From the NCBI RefSeq assembly GCF_000765475.1, contig NZ_JRHO01000014.1, positions 1 through 61,573 of the forward strand: a stretch of 61,573 nt of DNA, given 5' to 3'. Source of the stretch: Methanococcoides methylutens. Lineage in GTDB: Archaea; Halobacteriota; Methanosarcinia; Methanosarcinales; Methanosarcinaceae. Position 1 is the stretch's first letter, and each line of letters starts with the position of its first letter. This document shows, piece by piece, positions 47,485 to 56,441 of the stretch. The notes beneath the pieces are model-generated. The model searched no databases. It saw only the letters and a list, made by a program, of their open reading frames with translations, and was not told the DNA's origin. A program made the translations under genes and the position numbers.

Positions 47485-47868
47485 ATGCATGAGTATTCAC
47501 TTGCCTGTGAGATCTTTGAAACTGTGATAGCAATAGCAGATCAGAATAAAGCATCAGCAGTAAATTCCATAACACTGGAAATTGGCAGGCTAACACATGT
47601 GAATCCTGACCAGTTATTGTTCTGCCTTGATGTTCTGTCCGGGGACAGTATTGCCGAAGGTGCAAAGGTCAATGTGAATTTCGTTTCACCGTACGGTGAG
47701 TGTGAATGCGGATATAGAGAAGATACCGGAGTTCCAGACAATGCTTGTTGTGATGATCAGCAATCCCTTTACGAATATGCATTAATGACCTGCCCCGTAT
47801 GCGGGAAGTTGCTTCAGCTGGTTGGTGGAAATGAGCTCATAATTCAGACGATAGATATCGACATATGA
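47485..47868 (+). CDS. hypA: Hydrogenase nickel-insertion protein HypA
   Basis: A 127-residue protein starting MHEYSLACEIFE (His2 and Glu3 bind nickel). The zinc loop is longer than usual: CECGYRED ... ACCDDQ ... MTCPVCGK, with an insert of about 25 residues between the CxC and CxxC pairs. The start lies one base past the hypD stop, behind AAAGGAATA. Confidence 0.93.
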   Translation: MHEYSLACEIFETVIAIADQNKASAVNSITLEIGRLTHVNPDQLLFCLDVLSGDSIAEGAKVNVNFVSPYGECECGYREDTGVPDNACCDDQQSLYEYALMTCPVCGKLLQLVGGNELIIQTIDIDI

Positions 47869-47889
47869 AATTAGAGAGAGGAAAAATCA

Positions 47890-48543
47890 ATGCTGATGCA
47901 CGTGGTAAATGTCAACAAAGATGTCATGAAAGCCAATAATGAGCTTGCACATAGCAACAAGAAGCTTTTGATCAAAAACAGGGTTTTCGCCATGAATATC
48001 ATGGGAGCCATAGGTTCCGGGAAAACAACCCTTATTGAAGAGGCGATCAATGCGCTCAAAGACCGTTACAGAATTGCGGTTATTGCAGGTGATGTGGTAG
48101 CAGAGATGGATGCATCCCGTTTTGAAAAACTTGGTGTGAGAACTGTAGCTGCAAACACCGGACGTGAATGTCATCTGGATGCAAAACTTGTGGAAAGATC
48201 AATGGAAAATATCGATCTTGAAGATACTGATATCTTATTCATCGAAAACGTAGGGAATCTCATCTGCCCTGTGGACTATAAACTTGGTGAGAACGTCCGT
48301 GTTGTGGTCGTAAGTGTAAGTGAGGGTGATGATACTGTTTTAAAACATCCGATGATATTCAGGACCTCTGACCTTGCCATCGTGAACAAGGTGGACATCA
48401 GTGAAGCTGTATCTGCCGATCCTTCCAAAATGAAAGCTGATATTGAAAAGTTAAATCCATCAATTCCCGTACTCCTAACCTCTAGAAATGACAGGATAAG
48501 CATTGATAGATGGATAGAGTACATCGAATCCTATCTTGAATAA
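47890..48543 (+). CDS. hypB: Hydrogenase nickel-insertion GTPase HypB
   Basis: A 217-residue SIMIBI GTPase: P-loop GAIGSGKTTLIEEA, AGDVVAEMDASRFEKLGV, the metal-binding region TGRECHLDAK, ENVGNLICPVDY and NKVD. It lacks the N-terminal CxxCGC nickel motif and a His-rich stretch, as in many archaeal HypB. It delivers nickel with HypA in a GTP-dependent way. ATG behind GAGAGG. TAA stop. Confidence 0.95.
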   Translation: MLMHVVNVNKDVMKANNELAHSNKKLLIKNRVFAMNIMGAIGSGKTTLIEEAINALKDRYRIAVIAGDVVAEMDASRFEKLGVRTVAANTGRECHLDAKLVERSMENIDLEDTDILFIENVGNLICPVDYKLGENVRVVVVSVSEGDDTVLKHPMIFRTSDLAIVNKVDISEAVSADPSKMKADIEKLNPSIPVLLTSRNDRISIDRWIEYIESYLE

Positions 48544-48579
48544 AGACATTCTTGTTTCTGATAACAATAAGTGATGATC

Positions 48580-49641
48580 ATGTCAAAAGATAAAGTCATA
48601 AGGATGGAACACGGAGCTGGTGGAGAAACGATGCAGGCACTTATCCGTGAAGTGATCCTCGACAACATAACTAGCAGATCTGCAGGACTTGTGGGTCTTG
48701 ACAATCTCGATGACGGTGCAACGATAAACATCGCAAGTACCATTGCCAATAACAAAAACTCTGATGAGATTGTGATAACTACAGACAGTCACGTGATAAA
48801 ACCTGCTTTTTTCCCTAATTCCAACATTGGCAGGCTTGCTGTTTCAGGTACTGTCAATGATCTTGCAGTAATGGGAGCTGCACCTCTTGCCCTTACATGT
48901 GCGATAGTTGTGCCGGAAGGGTTTGAACTTGATTCTTTTGAGCAAATAATAAGGTCCATGAACGAAACTGCAGAAGAGGTGGGTGTTCCTATCATAACAG
49001 GTGACACAAAAACCATCGAGAGAAACGGACTTGACTCCATAATAATTAATACTACAGGTATCGGGATCGCGGATGAAGTTATCCGGGACTGTGGGATGTG
49101 TCCCGGTGACAGGATAATCCTTACAGGCACCATAGGTGATCACGGGATATCGCTCCTGGCCCATAGGGAAGGATTCGATCTTACCACCGACCTGGTATCT
49201 GATGTAGCGCCTTTATGGAATATGATAAGGTCAGTTATTCCAATACGAACTATCGAAGGCAGGCCTGCCATATCAGCCATGAAAGATCCGACAAGAGGAG
49301 GACTTGCAGGCGCACTGAACGAAATGGCTCAGAAAAGCGGAACAGGGATCATCATTGAACAAAAGGACCTTCCTATAAAAAGATCAGTATCATCTGCCTG
49401 TGAAATGCTTGGGATAGACCCGCTTGAAGTAGCAAACGAAGGTAAAGCGGTCATCTGTGTGAAAGCTGAACATGCAGAGGAAGTACTATCAATAATTCGT
49501 GAACATGAGTATGGTAAGGATGCTGCCATCATAGGGGAAGCAACAGACGAGAATTCAAGAAAGGTTCTGATGAGAACAACAATTGGAAGCATGAGGTATG
49601 TAGATACACCTACAGGCGACCTGATACCAAGGATATGCTGA
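48580..49641 (+). CDS. hypE: Hydrogenase maturation protein HypE
   Basis: About 353 residues of the AIR-synthase-like family. The start is placed at ATG 48580 (MSKDKVIRMEHGAGGETM). Motifs: DDGATINI, GRLAVSGTVNDLAVMGA, KDPTRGGLAGALNEMA. It ends in PRIC, the C-terminal Cys that accepts the carbamoyl group and turns it to thiocyanate. Last gene of the operon; TGA stop. Confidence 0.95.
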   Translation: MSKDKVIRMEHGAGGETMQALIREVILDNITSRSAGLVGLDNLDDGATINIASTIANNKNSDEIVITTDSHVIKPAFFPNSNIGRLAVSGTVNDLAVMGAAPLALTCAIVVPEGFELDSFEQIIRSMNETAEEVGVPIITGDTKTIERNGLDSIIINTTGIGIADEVIRDCGMCPGDRIILTGTIGDHGISLLAHREGFDLTTDLVSDVAPLWNMIRSVIPIRTIEGRPAISAMKDPTRGGLAGALNEMAQKSGTGIIIEQKDLPIKRSVSSACEMLGIDPLEVANEGKAVICVKAEHAEEVLSIIREHEYGKDAAIIGEATDENSRKVLMRTTIGSMRYVDTPTGDLIPRIC

Positions 49642-49800
49642 GATATGAAATTAGCCTGCTCTTTTTTAACTTTTTGAAATGTATGGGATTTCTACTACGT
49701 GATTCCGTCAATTAGATCAAAATTAACCCATAACTGATAACATTTATATAACATCTGTGTTAATTTTGTAACATATTACAAATTTCAAAGAGGACATCTT

Positions 49801-50592
49801 ATGAATAAAAATTTAGGACTTATATTGATCGTTTTAGCTATTCTTGCATCTGGTTGTGTGTCTACGACCACTATGACCCCTGTGGGATCAGATGATCTGA
49901 TCTTAAGTACAGAATCGATAGTTATGAAGGAATTCCAGGAACAGGATATATCCGTGATGGTGCTCAACAACAATACCAGCCAGCCAATTGATTCTGTAAG
50001 AGTGAGTTCTTTTGGGCCATTTACAATTCTCGGGGACAGCTCAGATATAAACATTCCTGCAACTAAGAAAGCAACTGTTAATGCCAGGATCCAGGCCCCT
50101 GCATTTGATTCAGTTGAAGAAACTACAATGCTGACCATATCATACGCATCAGGCCTTGATGAGGATGAAAAGCCCGTGATCATGACAAAGAACATTCCGG
50201 TCCAGACCGTTGTCCTTCCGGATGCATCACTGCAATTCGTAGGTTTTGTAGAAGATATAGATAATCTGCTTGCAACTCCACCGGTTTCCACCTGGGAAGC
50301 TGAAAAGGGTGAAAATGCTACTATAAAGTTCTCAGTTAAAAACAACGGACAGACCACGATCGCTGCAGATAGCCTGATTGTGCTTGTTGATATTGAGAAC
50401 GAGCTTATCGGAGGAAATGCCAGCTTCAACATAACCCAGGCAATGGCAAGGGGAGGTACTTCCTATACCCGCGGTGTTGAGCTTCCGGTACTTGAAGATG
50501 CTCCTAATGGGGAGACAGACGTGTCTGTGAGACTGATGCAGGGAGATTACCTTATTGATTCCCAGTCCCTTGTACTCAAAATAAAACTTTGA
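49801..50592 (+). CDS. Surface lipoprotein (CARDB-like)
   Basis: A 263-residue protein with a lipobox (LASGC, Cys19) and an all-beta exterior: repeats of the type FQEQDISVMVLNNNTSQPI and NATIKFSVKNNGQTTIAAD look like CARDB/Ig-type cell-adhesion folds. It heads a three-gene set, with the next gene starting just after its TGA. Function unknown; probably part of a surface complex with the PGF-CTERM protein that follows. Confidence 0.75.
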   Translation: MNKNLGLILIVLAILASGCVSTTTMTPVGSDDLILSTESIVMKEFQEQDISVMVLNNNTSQPIDSVRVSSFGPFTILGDSSDINIPATKKATVNARIQAPAFDSVEETTMLTISYASGLDEDEKPVIMTKNIPVQTVVLPDASLQFVGFVEDIDNLLATPPVSTWEAEKGENATIKFSVKNNGQTTIAADSLIVLVDIENELIGGNASFNITQAMARGGTSYTRGVELPVLEDAPNGETDVSVRLMQGDYLIDSQSLVLKIKL

Positions 50593-50607
50593 TCAGGTTT
50601 GATTCAC

Positions 50608-51591
50608 ATGGGATTTGAAATATCGGGATCTAAAATATCCCTATTTTTATTTTTTATTTCCATCAGCTTGATCTTAACTTCATTTTCCGGCTGCATTGAT
50701 ACTCCGGGAGACCTTTATAGGGAGTATGATGAGGTCTTCATCCAGGACATAGATGTGATGTCCACTCCTCAGGAAGAAGGTGCTCTCCTGACAGTAACCC
50801 CCTATATCCGAAATGACCAGAATTCCGACAGTTCGATGCTTTCTGTAAAGATCAATGTAATCGACCAGAGCACGAAGCTGATAGTTGCCGAAAAGAATCT
50901 GGACATGGGTTATGTCAAAGCCGAATCCATGGCTTACAATAGTGTATCTCTTGAAGTTCCGGAACCAGGGGAGTATTTAATAGAAGTTCAGCTTTTTGAG
51001 GATGACAGGCTTCTGGAAGAAAGAGGTACTTTCGTTACAGTGAAAGAAAAACCATCAGCTGACCAGCCGGCTAGCATTAAGCTTACCGACATGAACCTTG
51101 TGATCACCAAATTCGTGAACTCGGATAGAGAGGCAGTGGTAGATATCTCTCCCGGGATCTACAACGAGGGAGGAGATTCCAGATCTCTTAATATGATAGT
51201 AACCGCAAGAGTGGATCCTTACAAAGCATATACCGAAAGTGACGAACTCGGGATACTCAAAGGTTCAAGCCGGGTCAGGGGAAACGTCCGTTTTGTCCTC
51301 CCGAGGAATGACGATTACACATTTACAGTTGTTGTGGAAGAGAACGGAAGGGAAGTTTCCATATCTGAAACCCCAGCGCCGGTTAAGCTGGATGAGATCT
51401 ATAAGATAGACGTTATCAATACATATCCACTTGTGGAAGAAGGTACACCAGTTGTCGAGGATGAGGCAACAGAGGAACCAGCTGAAGATGCGATGCCCGG
51501 ATTCCAGATCCTGATGACGCTCACAGCAGTCCTTCTGGTAGCCGGGATCGTTAATAGTGGAATATTAAGCAGCAAAAAGCAAAGAAAATGA
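50608..51591 (+). CDS. Surface protein with lipobox-like N-terminus and PGF-type C-terminal anchor
   Basis: About 327 residues from ATG 50608 (MGFEISGSK). The N-terminus has a hydrophobic signal with FSGC (possible lipid-attached Cys). Extracellular beta-rich domains follow (SLEVPEPGEYLIEVQLFE; FVLPRNDDYTFTVVVEE). Near the end, an acidic stretch (EDEATEEPAED) leads into MPGFQILMTLTAVLLVAGIV and a basic KKQRK, which fits the PGF-CTERM signal for archaeosortase. Having both a lipobox and a PGF-CTERM tail is unusual. Second gene of the set. Confidence 0.75.
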   Translation: MGFEISGSKISLFLFFISISLILTSFSGCIDTPGDLYREYDEVFIQDIDVMSTPQEEGALLTVTPYIRNDQNSDSSMLSVKINVIDQSTKLIVAEKNLDMGYVKAESMAYNSVSLEVPEPGEYLIEVQLFEDDRLLEERGTFVTVKEKPSADQPASIKLTDMNLVITKFVNSDREAVVDISPGIYNEGGDSRSLNMIVTARVDPYKAYTESDELGILKGSSRVRGNVRFVLPRNDDYTFTVVVEENGREVSISETPAPVKLDEIYKIDVINTYPLVEEGTPVVEDEATEEPAEDAMPGFQILMTLTAVLLVAGIVNSGILSSKKQRK

Positions 51592-51601
51592 AGGGAATAA
51601 T

Positions 51602-51916
51602 ATGACGGGGGAAGAAGACATAAATAAAATCGAGAGCATGGAAGAAGAAAAACCTGCAACGTTGGCTCCGGATGCAAAAGGAAGAGCTTCAAACAGCAAC
51701 AACAATGACGAATCTTTCAAGAAACTCGTTAATGCATCAGTGGTGATCGTTCTTGTGGCTCTGATCTTTATTGCCCTGTTCTCTTTCTTTTTTAGTATGC
51801 AGGAAGCGATCTTTGCCCTTTTCAACCCCAGATATCAGGCACTTATGCAGGCAGTCTTTAGCCTGATGGTTGTGGTTATGGGAGTTTACATGATCAAGAT
51901 GTTTTTGGGAAAGTGA
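51602..51916 (+). CDS. Small membrane protein (104 aa)
   Basis: An acidic, disordered N-terminus (EEDINKIESMEEEKPATL) is followed by two helices (VVIVLVALIFIALFSFFF and AVFSLMVVVMGVYMIKMF) with an amphipathic MQEAIFALFNPRYQAL segment between. It is 10 bases behind the PGF-type gene and may act in the same complex, perhaps as its membrane partner. Function unknown. TGA stop. Confidence 0.7.
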   Translation: MTGEEDINKIESMEEEKPATLAPDAKGRASNSNNNDESFKKLVNASVVIVLVALIFIALFSFFFSMQEAIFALFNPRYQALMQAVFSLMVVVMGVYMIKMFLGK

Positions 51917-51968
51917 TCAATCAGCCAGATCACGATCTTTGCGCGAGGTTATTGGGAATCCAGATGTC

Positions 51969-52004
51969 CTGAGACTTAGAAAAAAAGAGAATGATAAGTC
52001 TCAG
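51969..52004. terminator. Bidirectional terminator hairpin
   Basis: Perfect 10-bp stem CTGAGACTTA / TAAGTCTCAG with a 16-nt A-rich loop, flanked on the plus strand by TCTTTTTTC. It sits between two convergent genes and covers the methyltransferase stop codon (TGA, 52001-52003). Confidence 0.6.
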
Positions 52005-52558
52005 TCTTTTTTCAGAACAACTGCTCTGCTTAGAAATACCTTTGGCCTTTCCACAATTGTGAAACCATTGTCTAAAGCCATCCTGATAGTCTTGTCAAAG
52101 CTTTTAGCTGAAACATGCAGATATGGTTCTGCTATGAACAGGAGTCCATTGGCTTTTACAATGGAAGCCAGCTCATTGAGGGTCTTTTCCGGTTTCGCAA
52201 CCTCATGAAGCATATAAAAAGCTATTGTGAGATCGACCATCTCCGATATACCAATTACATCCTCTTTACATTTGTGTAGTACAATACGCTCCTCTAACTC
52301 CGTACCCTGGATCTTCTTTCTGAGCTTGTGAAGCATACCCTCCTGCAGGTCAGAAGCTATGACCAGACCGGAGCTACCAACCATCCAAGCTATCTCTATT
52401 GAGAAGAAACCAGAACCACATCCAAGATCAAGAACGGTCATTCCTTCTTTGACATAAGGTTCCAGTATCTTCGAGGGTTTCTGGAACCATCTTCTTATTT
52501 TGTTATCCAGAATGCCTGAGATCGCAGCCGGACACACACGGTTGTATCGAATGTTCAC
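52001..52558 (-). CDS. Class I SAM-dependent methyltransferase
   Basis: A 185-residue enzyme. SAM-binding motif VLDLGCGSGFFSIEIA, then VIASDLQEGML (acidic loop binding the ribose) and LTIAFYMLHEV. The small size suggests a metabolite or small-molecule substrate. It lies 15 bases after the CPBP protease on the same strand. The substrate is unknown. Confidence 0.85.
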   Translation of the reverse strand: MNIRYNRVCPAAISGILDNKIRRWFQKPSKILEPYVKEGMTVLDLGCGSGFFSIEIAWMVGSSGLVIASDLQEGMLHKLRKKIQGTELEERIVLHKCKEDVIGISEMVDLTIAFYMLHEVAKPEKTLNELASIVKANGLLFIAEPYLHVSAKSFDKTIRMALDNGFTIVERPKVFLSRAVVLKKD

Positions 52559-52573
52559 AATATCCCCTTAAAA

Positions 52574-53401
52574 TTAATTATCTGCAAGATGTTCTCTGGA
52601 AAAGAACATTTCCCGATCATATGCAATGATAACAGCAGCCACAATGATCAGAACACCGGTTTCAATGATCTTTGTGTTCTGGGATATATCCAGGATCTCC
52701 TGCGACATGTTCACCATAAAGTGAAAAGCAATTGCAGCTATGATACTTTTCCTGTTCTTTATGCATATCCAGCTGATTATCATTCCCATGGGAACGATGC
52801 TGACAAAGAAGTTCAAACCATACCAGACACTTTCATGGAATATCTCATACTGATAGGAGTTGTTGACAAATAACAGTGGAAAGTGCCAGAGCGACCATAG
52901 CACACTGAAAATAAGAGACGCTTTGAAGTAAGTGTGCCGGCTCTGCAGGCTGTCAAAGGCATACCCTCGCCATCCCAGCTCTTCAAAGCCTGCTGCAAGT
53001 AAAAGCAGCAACAATACAGGGACAAAACCGGTAGAGAAGGAGAAGCCTTCAGCAAGCTGGAACTGCGATATTGATCCTCCGAACAACAGAGAAATAAAGA
53101 TCGATGCCAGCACTGCCAGAGGCATTATCAGAATCAATACAGGGAGAATTTTTGGCTGTATAAGTCTTATGTTGATCAACCTGTTAACAAAATCTCTTCT
53201 AAGATCAATATTTTTAGACCTGATAATCATGACAAGTGAGATAAGAAATGGTGCCATGAGCCCCGGTAGCATGAACAGCATATATAGCCCGTCCCCACCA
53301 TCCTGAAAGCTTACATATGCTCCTGCAAACCAGAGAGCATAGGTTATGATAAAAGTTGAAAGATAGTAGATGCCAGGTTTGTAATTGTAGTTGGGTATCA
53401 T
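52574..53401 (-). CDS. CPBP-family intramembrane metalloprotease
   Basis: A 275-residue membrane protein with about eight helices. The CPBP/CAAX motifs are present: FEELGWRGYAFDSL (EExxxR), FSVLWSLWHFPLLFVN (first His) and IAFHFMVNMSQE (second His). Family members cleave within membranes, for example CAAX-like or bacteriocin-related substrates. Operon with the methyltransferase. Substrate unknown. Confidence 0.87.
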   Translation of the reverse strand: MIPNYNYKPGIYYLSTFIITYALWFAGAYVSFQDGGDGLYMLFMLPGLMAPFLISLVMIIRSKNIDLRRDFVNRLINIRLIQPKILPVLILIMPLAVLASIFISLLFGGSISQFQLAEGFSFSTGFVPVLLLLLLAAGFEELGWRGYAFDSLQSRHTYFKASLIFSVLWSLWHFPLLFVNNSYQYEIFHESVWYGLNFFVSIVPMGMIISWICIKNRKSIIAAIAFHFMVNMSQEILDISQNTKIIETGVLIIVAAVIIAYDREMFFSREHLADN

Positions 53402-53530
53402 TGTTTTCTCCAGATCTTAATTACGATGGGCTTTTAAAATACGATAATATTTGGACAGGGAGAGTAAATTAAATTTAACAGTATACATAAGACTTGCTAC
53501 TAAAATATATATATATTCTGTTTTAACAGC

Positions 53531-53622
53531 CAGATCTCGCTTCTGGAGCGCGGAACGAGGTGATGAGCTTCGCTCAACACCTCACTGACAGCAGAACGGA
53601 AGCCTCAATCGTAAATTCAAAA
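53531..53622 (+). repeat. 92-bp direct repeat, copy 1 (integrase C-part beginning)
   Basis: Nearly identical (three mismatches) to 56481-56572. It encodes the same peptide (PDLASGARNEVMSFAQHL) and contains a hairpin at 53557-53583: GAGGTG-A-TGAGC-TTC-GCTCA-A-CACCTC. It lacks the att core upstream (53500-53530 is unrelated), so recombination has trimmed it. The 53623-53646 link leads into att copy 1. Confidence 0.85.
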
Positions 53623-53646
53623 CAGCAAAACCAAAGCTCATCATTG

Positions 53647-53700
53647 CGAAAATCATCAGAAAATGAACATAATGGGCCCGAGGAGATTACACACCCAGAT
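53647..53700 (+). repeat. Att-like copy 1: fragment of tRNA-Val 3' end with integrase N-part
   Basis: 42 bases (53647-53688) are identical to 60103-60144 at the tRNA-Val gene, including TGGGCCCGAGGAGATT, the complement of the tRNA acceptor and T-stem. The next 12 bases (53689-53700) match copy 2 instead (ACACACCCAGAT). This is the usual look of an attR/attL junction from integration into a tRNA 3' end. Confidence 0.8.
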
Positions 53701-53843
53701 AACGCTTCTGGGGAGTGTGACAAAACAGGATCACAACCATTTGACAGAAATCCCTTTAGTTCCTACCCCCATATTCCAGAGTATTTCGAAAAACCTATGG
53801 TTACATATTCATTGCTTCACAAAAAGGATTGAACATACCCATC

Positions 53844-54620
53844 TTATCTTGCCTTCTTTTTATATCTGATATCTCTCACATAAATCTGGTAGTGAGCACC
53901 TGAAGCATCCGATGAACGCCTTTCAATTTCAAATAATTTTGTTGCTTCGACCAGATCACTGAGCTTTTTATATCCATAGTTTCTTGAATCAAAATCAGAA
54001 GCCCTTTTTATCACATTTTGACCAACGTTACCAAGAGGTGCCCACCCGTCATCATCCGCAGAATCTTCAACTGCATTTCTTAGCAGGTTTACAAGTTTAG
54101 AATCTCCTTTCAATTCATTTGTACTATATTTTTTATACCCACCTATATCTGATACAGTTGTTTCTTCCTCTTCAGTTTTTCTGAGATTTTCTGTATATAT
54201 GAATTTATCACATGCAACTATGAAAGGCTTGGGTGTTTTCTTTTCACCAAACCCATATACATTCAGCCCAGATTCCCTTATTCTCTGGCACAATCTGGTA
54301 AAATCACTATCACTTGATACTATACAGAACCCATCCAGTTTTTCAGTATATAGAAGGTCCATTGCATCTATGATCAATGAGCTATCAGTTGAATTTTTTC
54401 CTGTAGTATAACTGAACTGCTGAATAGGCTGTATAGAATAATCGAGTAGTGTTTCTTTCCATGGATTAAGTTGAGGGGTGGTCCAGTTTCCATAGATACG
54501 CTTTACACTGGCAATTCCGTATTTGGCAATTTCATCGAACAACCCTTCAACGATCGATGGTTGTGCATTATCAGCATCTATTAGTACTGCTAACTTATTT
54601 TGTGATTTATCTTCTTCCAT
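53844..54620 (-). CDS. NYN-domain ribonuclease-like protein with OST-HTH/LOTUS domain
   Basis: A 258-residue protein. The NYN/PIN-like domain (residues 9-150) has LAVLIDADNAQP, GNWTTPQL, DSSLIIDAMDLLY and IVSSDSDFTRLC, with the acidic residues (Asp15/17, Asp near 84-88, Asp near 105-107) of a metal-dependent nuclease. A C-terminal LOTUS-like wHTH follows (VNLLRNAVEDSADDDGWAPLGNVG ... SDLVEATKLFEIE). Similar proteins bind and cut RNA. It sits between att copies 1 and 2 and may be cargo. A GGGGGT box precedes its start. TAA stop. Confidence 0.85.
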   Translation of the reverse strand: MEEDKSQNKLAVLIDADNAQPSIVEGLFDEIAKYGIASVKRIYGNWTTPQLNPWKETLLDYSIQPIQQFSYTTGKNSTDSSLIIDAMDLLYTEKLDGFCIVSSDSDFTRLCQRIRESGLNVYGFGEKKTPKPFIVACDKFIYTENLRKTEEEETTVSDIGGYKKYSTNELKGDSKLVNLLRNAVEDSADDDGWAPLGNVGQNVIKRASDFDSRNYGYKKLSDLVEATKLFEIERRSSDASGAHYQIYVRDIRYKKKAR

Positions 54621-54950
54621 TCATTTACCCCCAATTGATCAATTTGAATTATCCATCCCCTCACATCTTTTAAAAATAAGCATCCAATTATCTTTTATGC
54701 TGATGGCAAACAATAATTAAAATTGTGCTATTTCTCGACATCCATAATATTTGATACATTCATAATATTTGAATAATTTGATTATACCATGAAGTTACAT
54801 TTTCATCAACTTGGAAATTTAATATAACGGTATTGCCAAATGATCATGCTTAGTACATTTGAAGATTTGAAAATGGTAGAAATGTTGGAATGGTAGAAAT
54901 GGGTAGTGTCCGCCAATTCGCATTGGTGGACTGCTGCGTCTCCAAATGTT

Positions 54951-55940
54951 TTAATATCTCCTGAAGTTCCCGAAATGGAATCTCGGGAACCCTCTCCAGG
55001 ATGAAACATAAAGATCCCTTCGCATTTTTAACCGTGGGTGTATGCGGCTTCCGAAGAAGTTCATGTCCCCCATGCTGATCATGAAAGCCCCGATCATTAT
55101 AAGGCCGCATCCCTTAATGGTGTTCCCAAAGAGAGGATCATTTAGTATTATGTATCCGAAGAAGATACTGCTTACTGGTTCCAGCAATGCAAGCACACTA
55201 GCTTTCTGTGCTTTCATGCTCACGGCACCATTTAGATATATAAGGGCTGCAACGGCTGAAAGCAAGAGTCCCATCTGCAAGAGCATCCAAATGTTCTCAA
55301 GGAGGACCTGTCCAGAGACACTGACCGCATATGGAGAGAGGATAAGCATGCCCATGAGAGTTGGCCAGAACAACAGAGACAATCCTGAGTAGTCTTCTTT
55401 GAGATGGTCTATGGTCAGGCTGCTAGACGCATTTGAAAACCCTGCTATTATTCCGAAGAATATGCCCAGTGGATAGTTGTCAGCAACTCCAACAGATGTT
55501 ATGTTACTTGGATCTATCAGCATTAGTATGCCTACCACTGACAATAGCAAAGCTATCATGCTCTGGATGCTTATCCTTTCCTTGAATAGCAATGGTGATG
55601 CCAGGGTCACATACACAGGGGCTGTATAGAGTAACATGACTGCGATAGATACACCTGCGTATTTCATGGATAAGAAATATGAAAACAGGCATATAATGTT
55701 TAAAATTCCTCTTAAAACCATATAAGGCTTTTTTTTTGATAAATACAAGTCATTATACCTTTTTGTAGCTATAATAAAGCATATTACCCCTATTAATCCA
55801 AAGAAAAACCTATAGAACAGTATAGCACCTGTTTCCATTCCATTTATGCCATTTAATAGCACACCAACACTTCCATACATAATACATGACATAATAATGT
55901 ATATGGAAGGTTTATTTGAGTTTCTATCCATTCTAATCAT
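54951..55940 (-). CDS. EamA/DMT-family transporter
   Basis: A 329-residue protein with ten predicted helices and two EamA repeats (MYGSVGVLLNGI ... GISIAVMLLYTAPVYV; SSLTIDHLKEDYSGL ... LEPVSSIFFGYIIL). Likely a metabolite exporter, substrate unknown. The last ~28 residues (GSRIHPRLKMRRDLYVSSWR) are basic and unlike the family, so the end may have been altered by rearrangement. It lies in the att-bounded region. Its upstream side (55941-56150) is very AT-rich. Confidence 0.85.
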   Translation of the reverse strand: MIRMDRNSNKPSIYIIMSCIMYGSVGVLLNGINGMETGAILFYRFFFGLIGVICFIIATKRYNDLYLSKKKPYMVLRGILNIICLFSYFLSMKYAGVSIAVMLLYTAPVYVTLASPLLFKERISIQSMIALLLSVVGILMLIDPSNITSVGVADNYPLGIFFGIIAGFSNASSSLTIDHLKEDYSGLSLLFWPTLMGMLILSPYAVSVSGQVLLENIWMLLQMGLLLSAVAALIYLNGAVSMKAQKASVLALLEPVSSIFFGYIILNDPLFGNTIKGCGLIMIGAFMISMGDMNFFGSRIHPRLKMRRDLYVSSWRGFPRFHFGNFRRY

Positions 55941-56172
55941 AAGAAACTCTGAATAGTAAATCTAGTATATATAGATAATTACAATTAACAACTATTAAGA
56001 ATACATAAAATGATTATAGACCCTTAATTCTATTAATATACAATAAAATTAATTATAAATTGATATTTATATGAATTATCTATGATTTATAGATTTATTA
56101 ATAATAGAAACGTTTAGGAGTGCTACATTCTAAAGTTAGTAGTGAATTTTTCGGAATCATATATTTAATTTG

Positions 56173-56325
56173 GTTGAGAAGTCCTACAAAGCCGTAATTT
56201 CCCTGGATGAAAACTTCACCCCCACCCTAGAAGTTATACAACCTAGCTCAGATGTCGAAGCAAGACTTAGATCTGTGGAAACCCAGCTATATCTCATGCA
56301 GAAATCGAGATCAATCGAGCCTTAA
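56173..56325 (+). pseudogene. Remnant of a second integrase N-terminal part
   Basis: A 50-codon frame (AVISLDENFTPTLEVIQP, ARLRSVETQLYLMQKS) aligns with the end of the N-part at 59.8-60.2 kb (FIISLDKEFDGNIQVVQP, TRLETLEKQMKSLQKS). It stops at TAA, about 115 bases before att copy 2. This shows an earlier copy of the same element decayed here. The spacer 55941-56172 holds no gene and is AT-rich. Confidence 0.65.
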
Positions 56326-56441
56326 ATCATTAAAGATACACCAAAATCCCCATTGCGCAGGGTGATGTTAGCCACTCCTCCAACAATAAAAATAGCACAA
56401 AAAACAGCGAAAACTAAAACCTAAACCACAAACAAGAGAAG

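Noticed and set aside
53560-53832. A 90-codon open frame across the 53.6 kb repeat region
   Set aside because: It is a mosaic of the integrase C-part start, a linker, the att core and flanking DNA, with no ribosome site; treated as repeat debris.
54908-54930. Hairpin TCCGCCAAT / ATTGGTGGA downstream of the EamA gene
   Set aside because: Stable, but not followed by a T-tract on the minus strand and with no repeat elsewhere; could be a terminator but support is weak.
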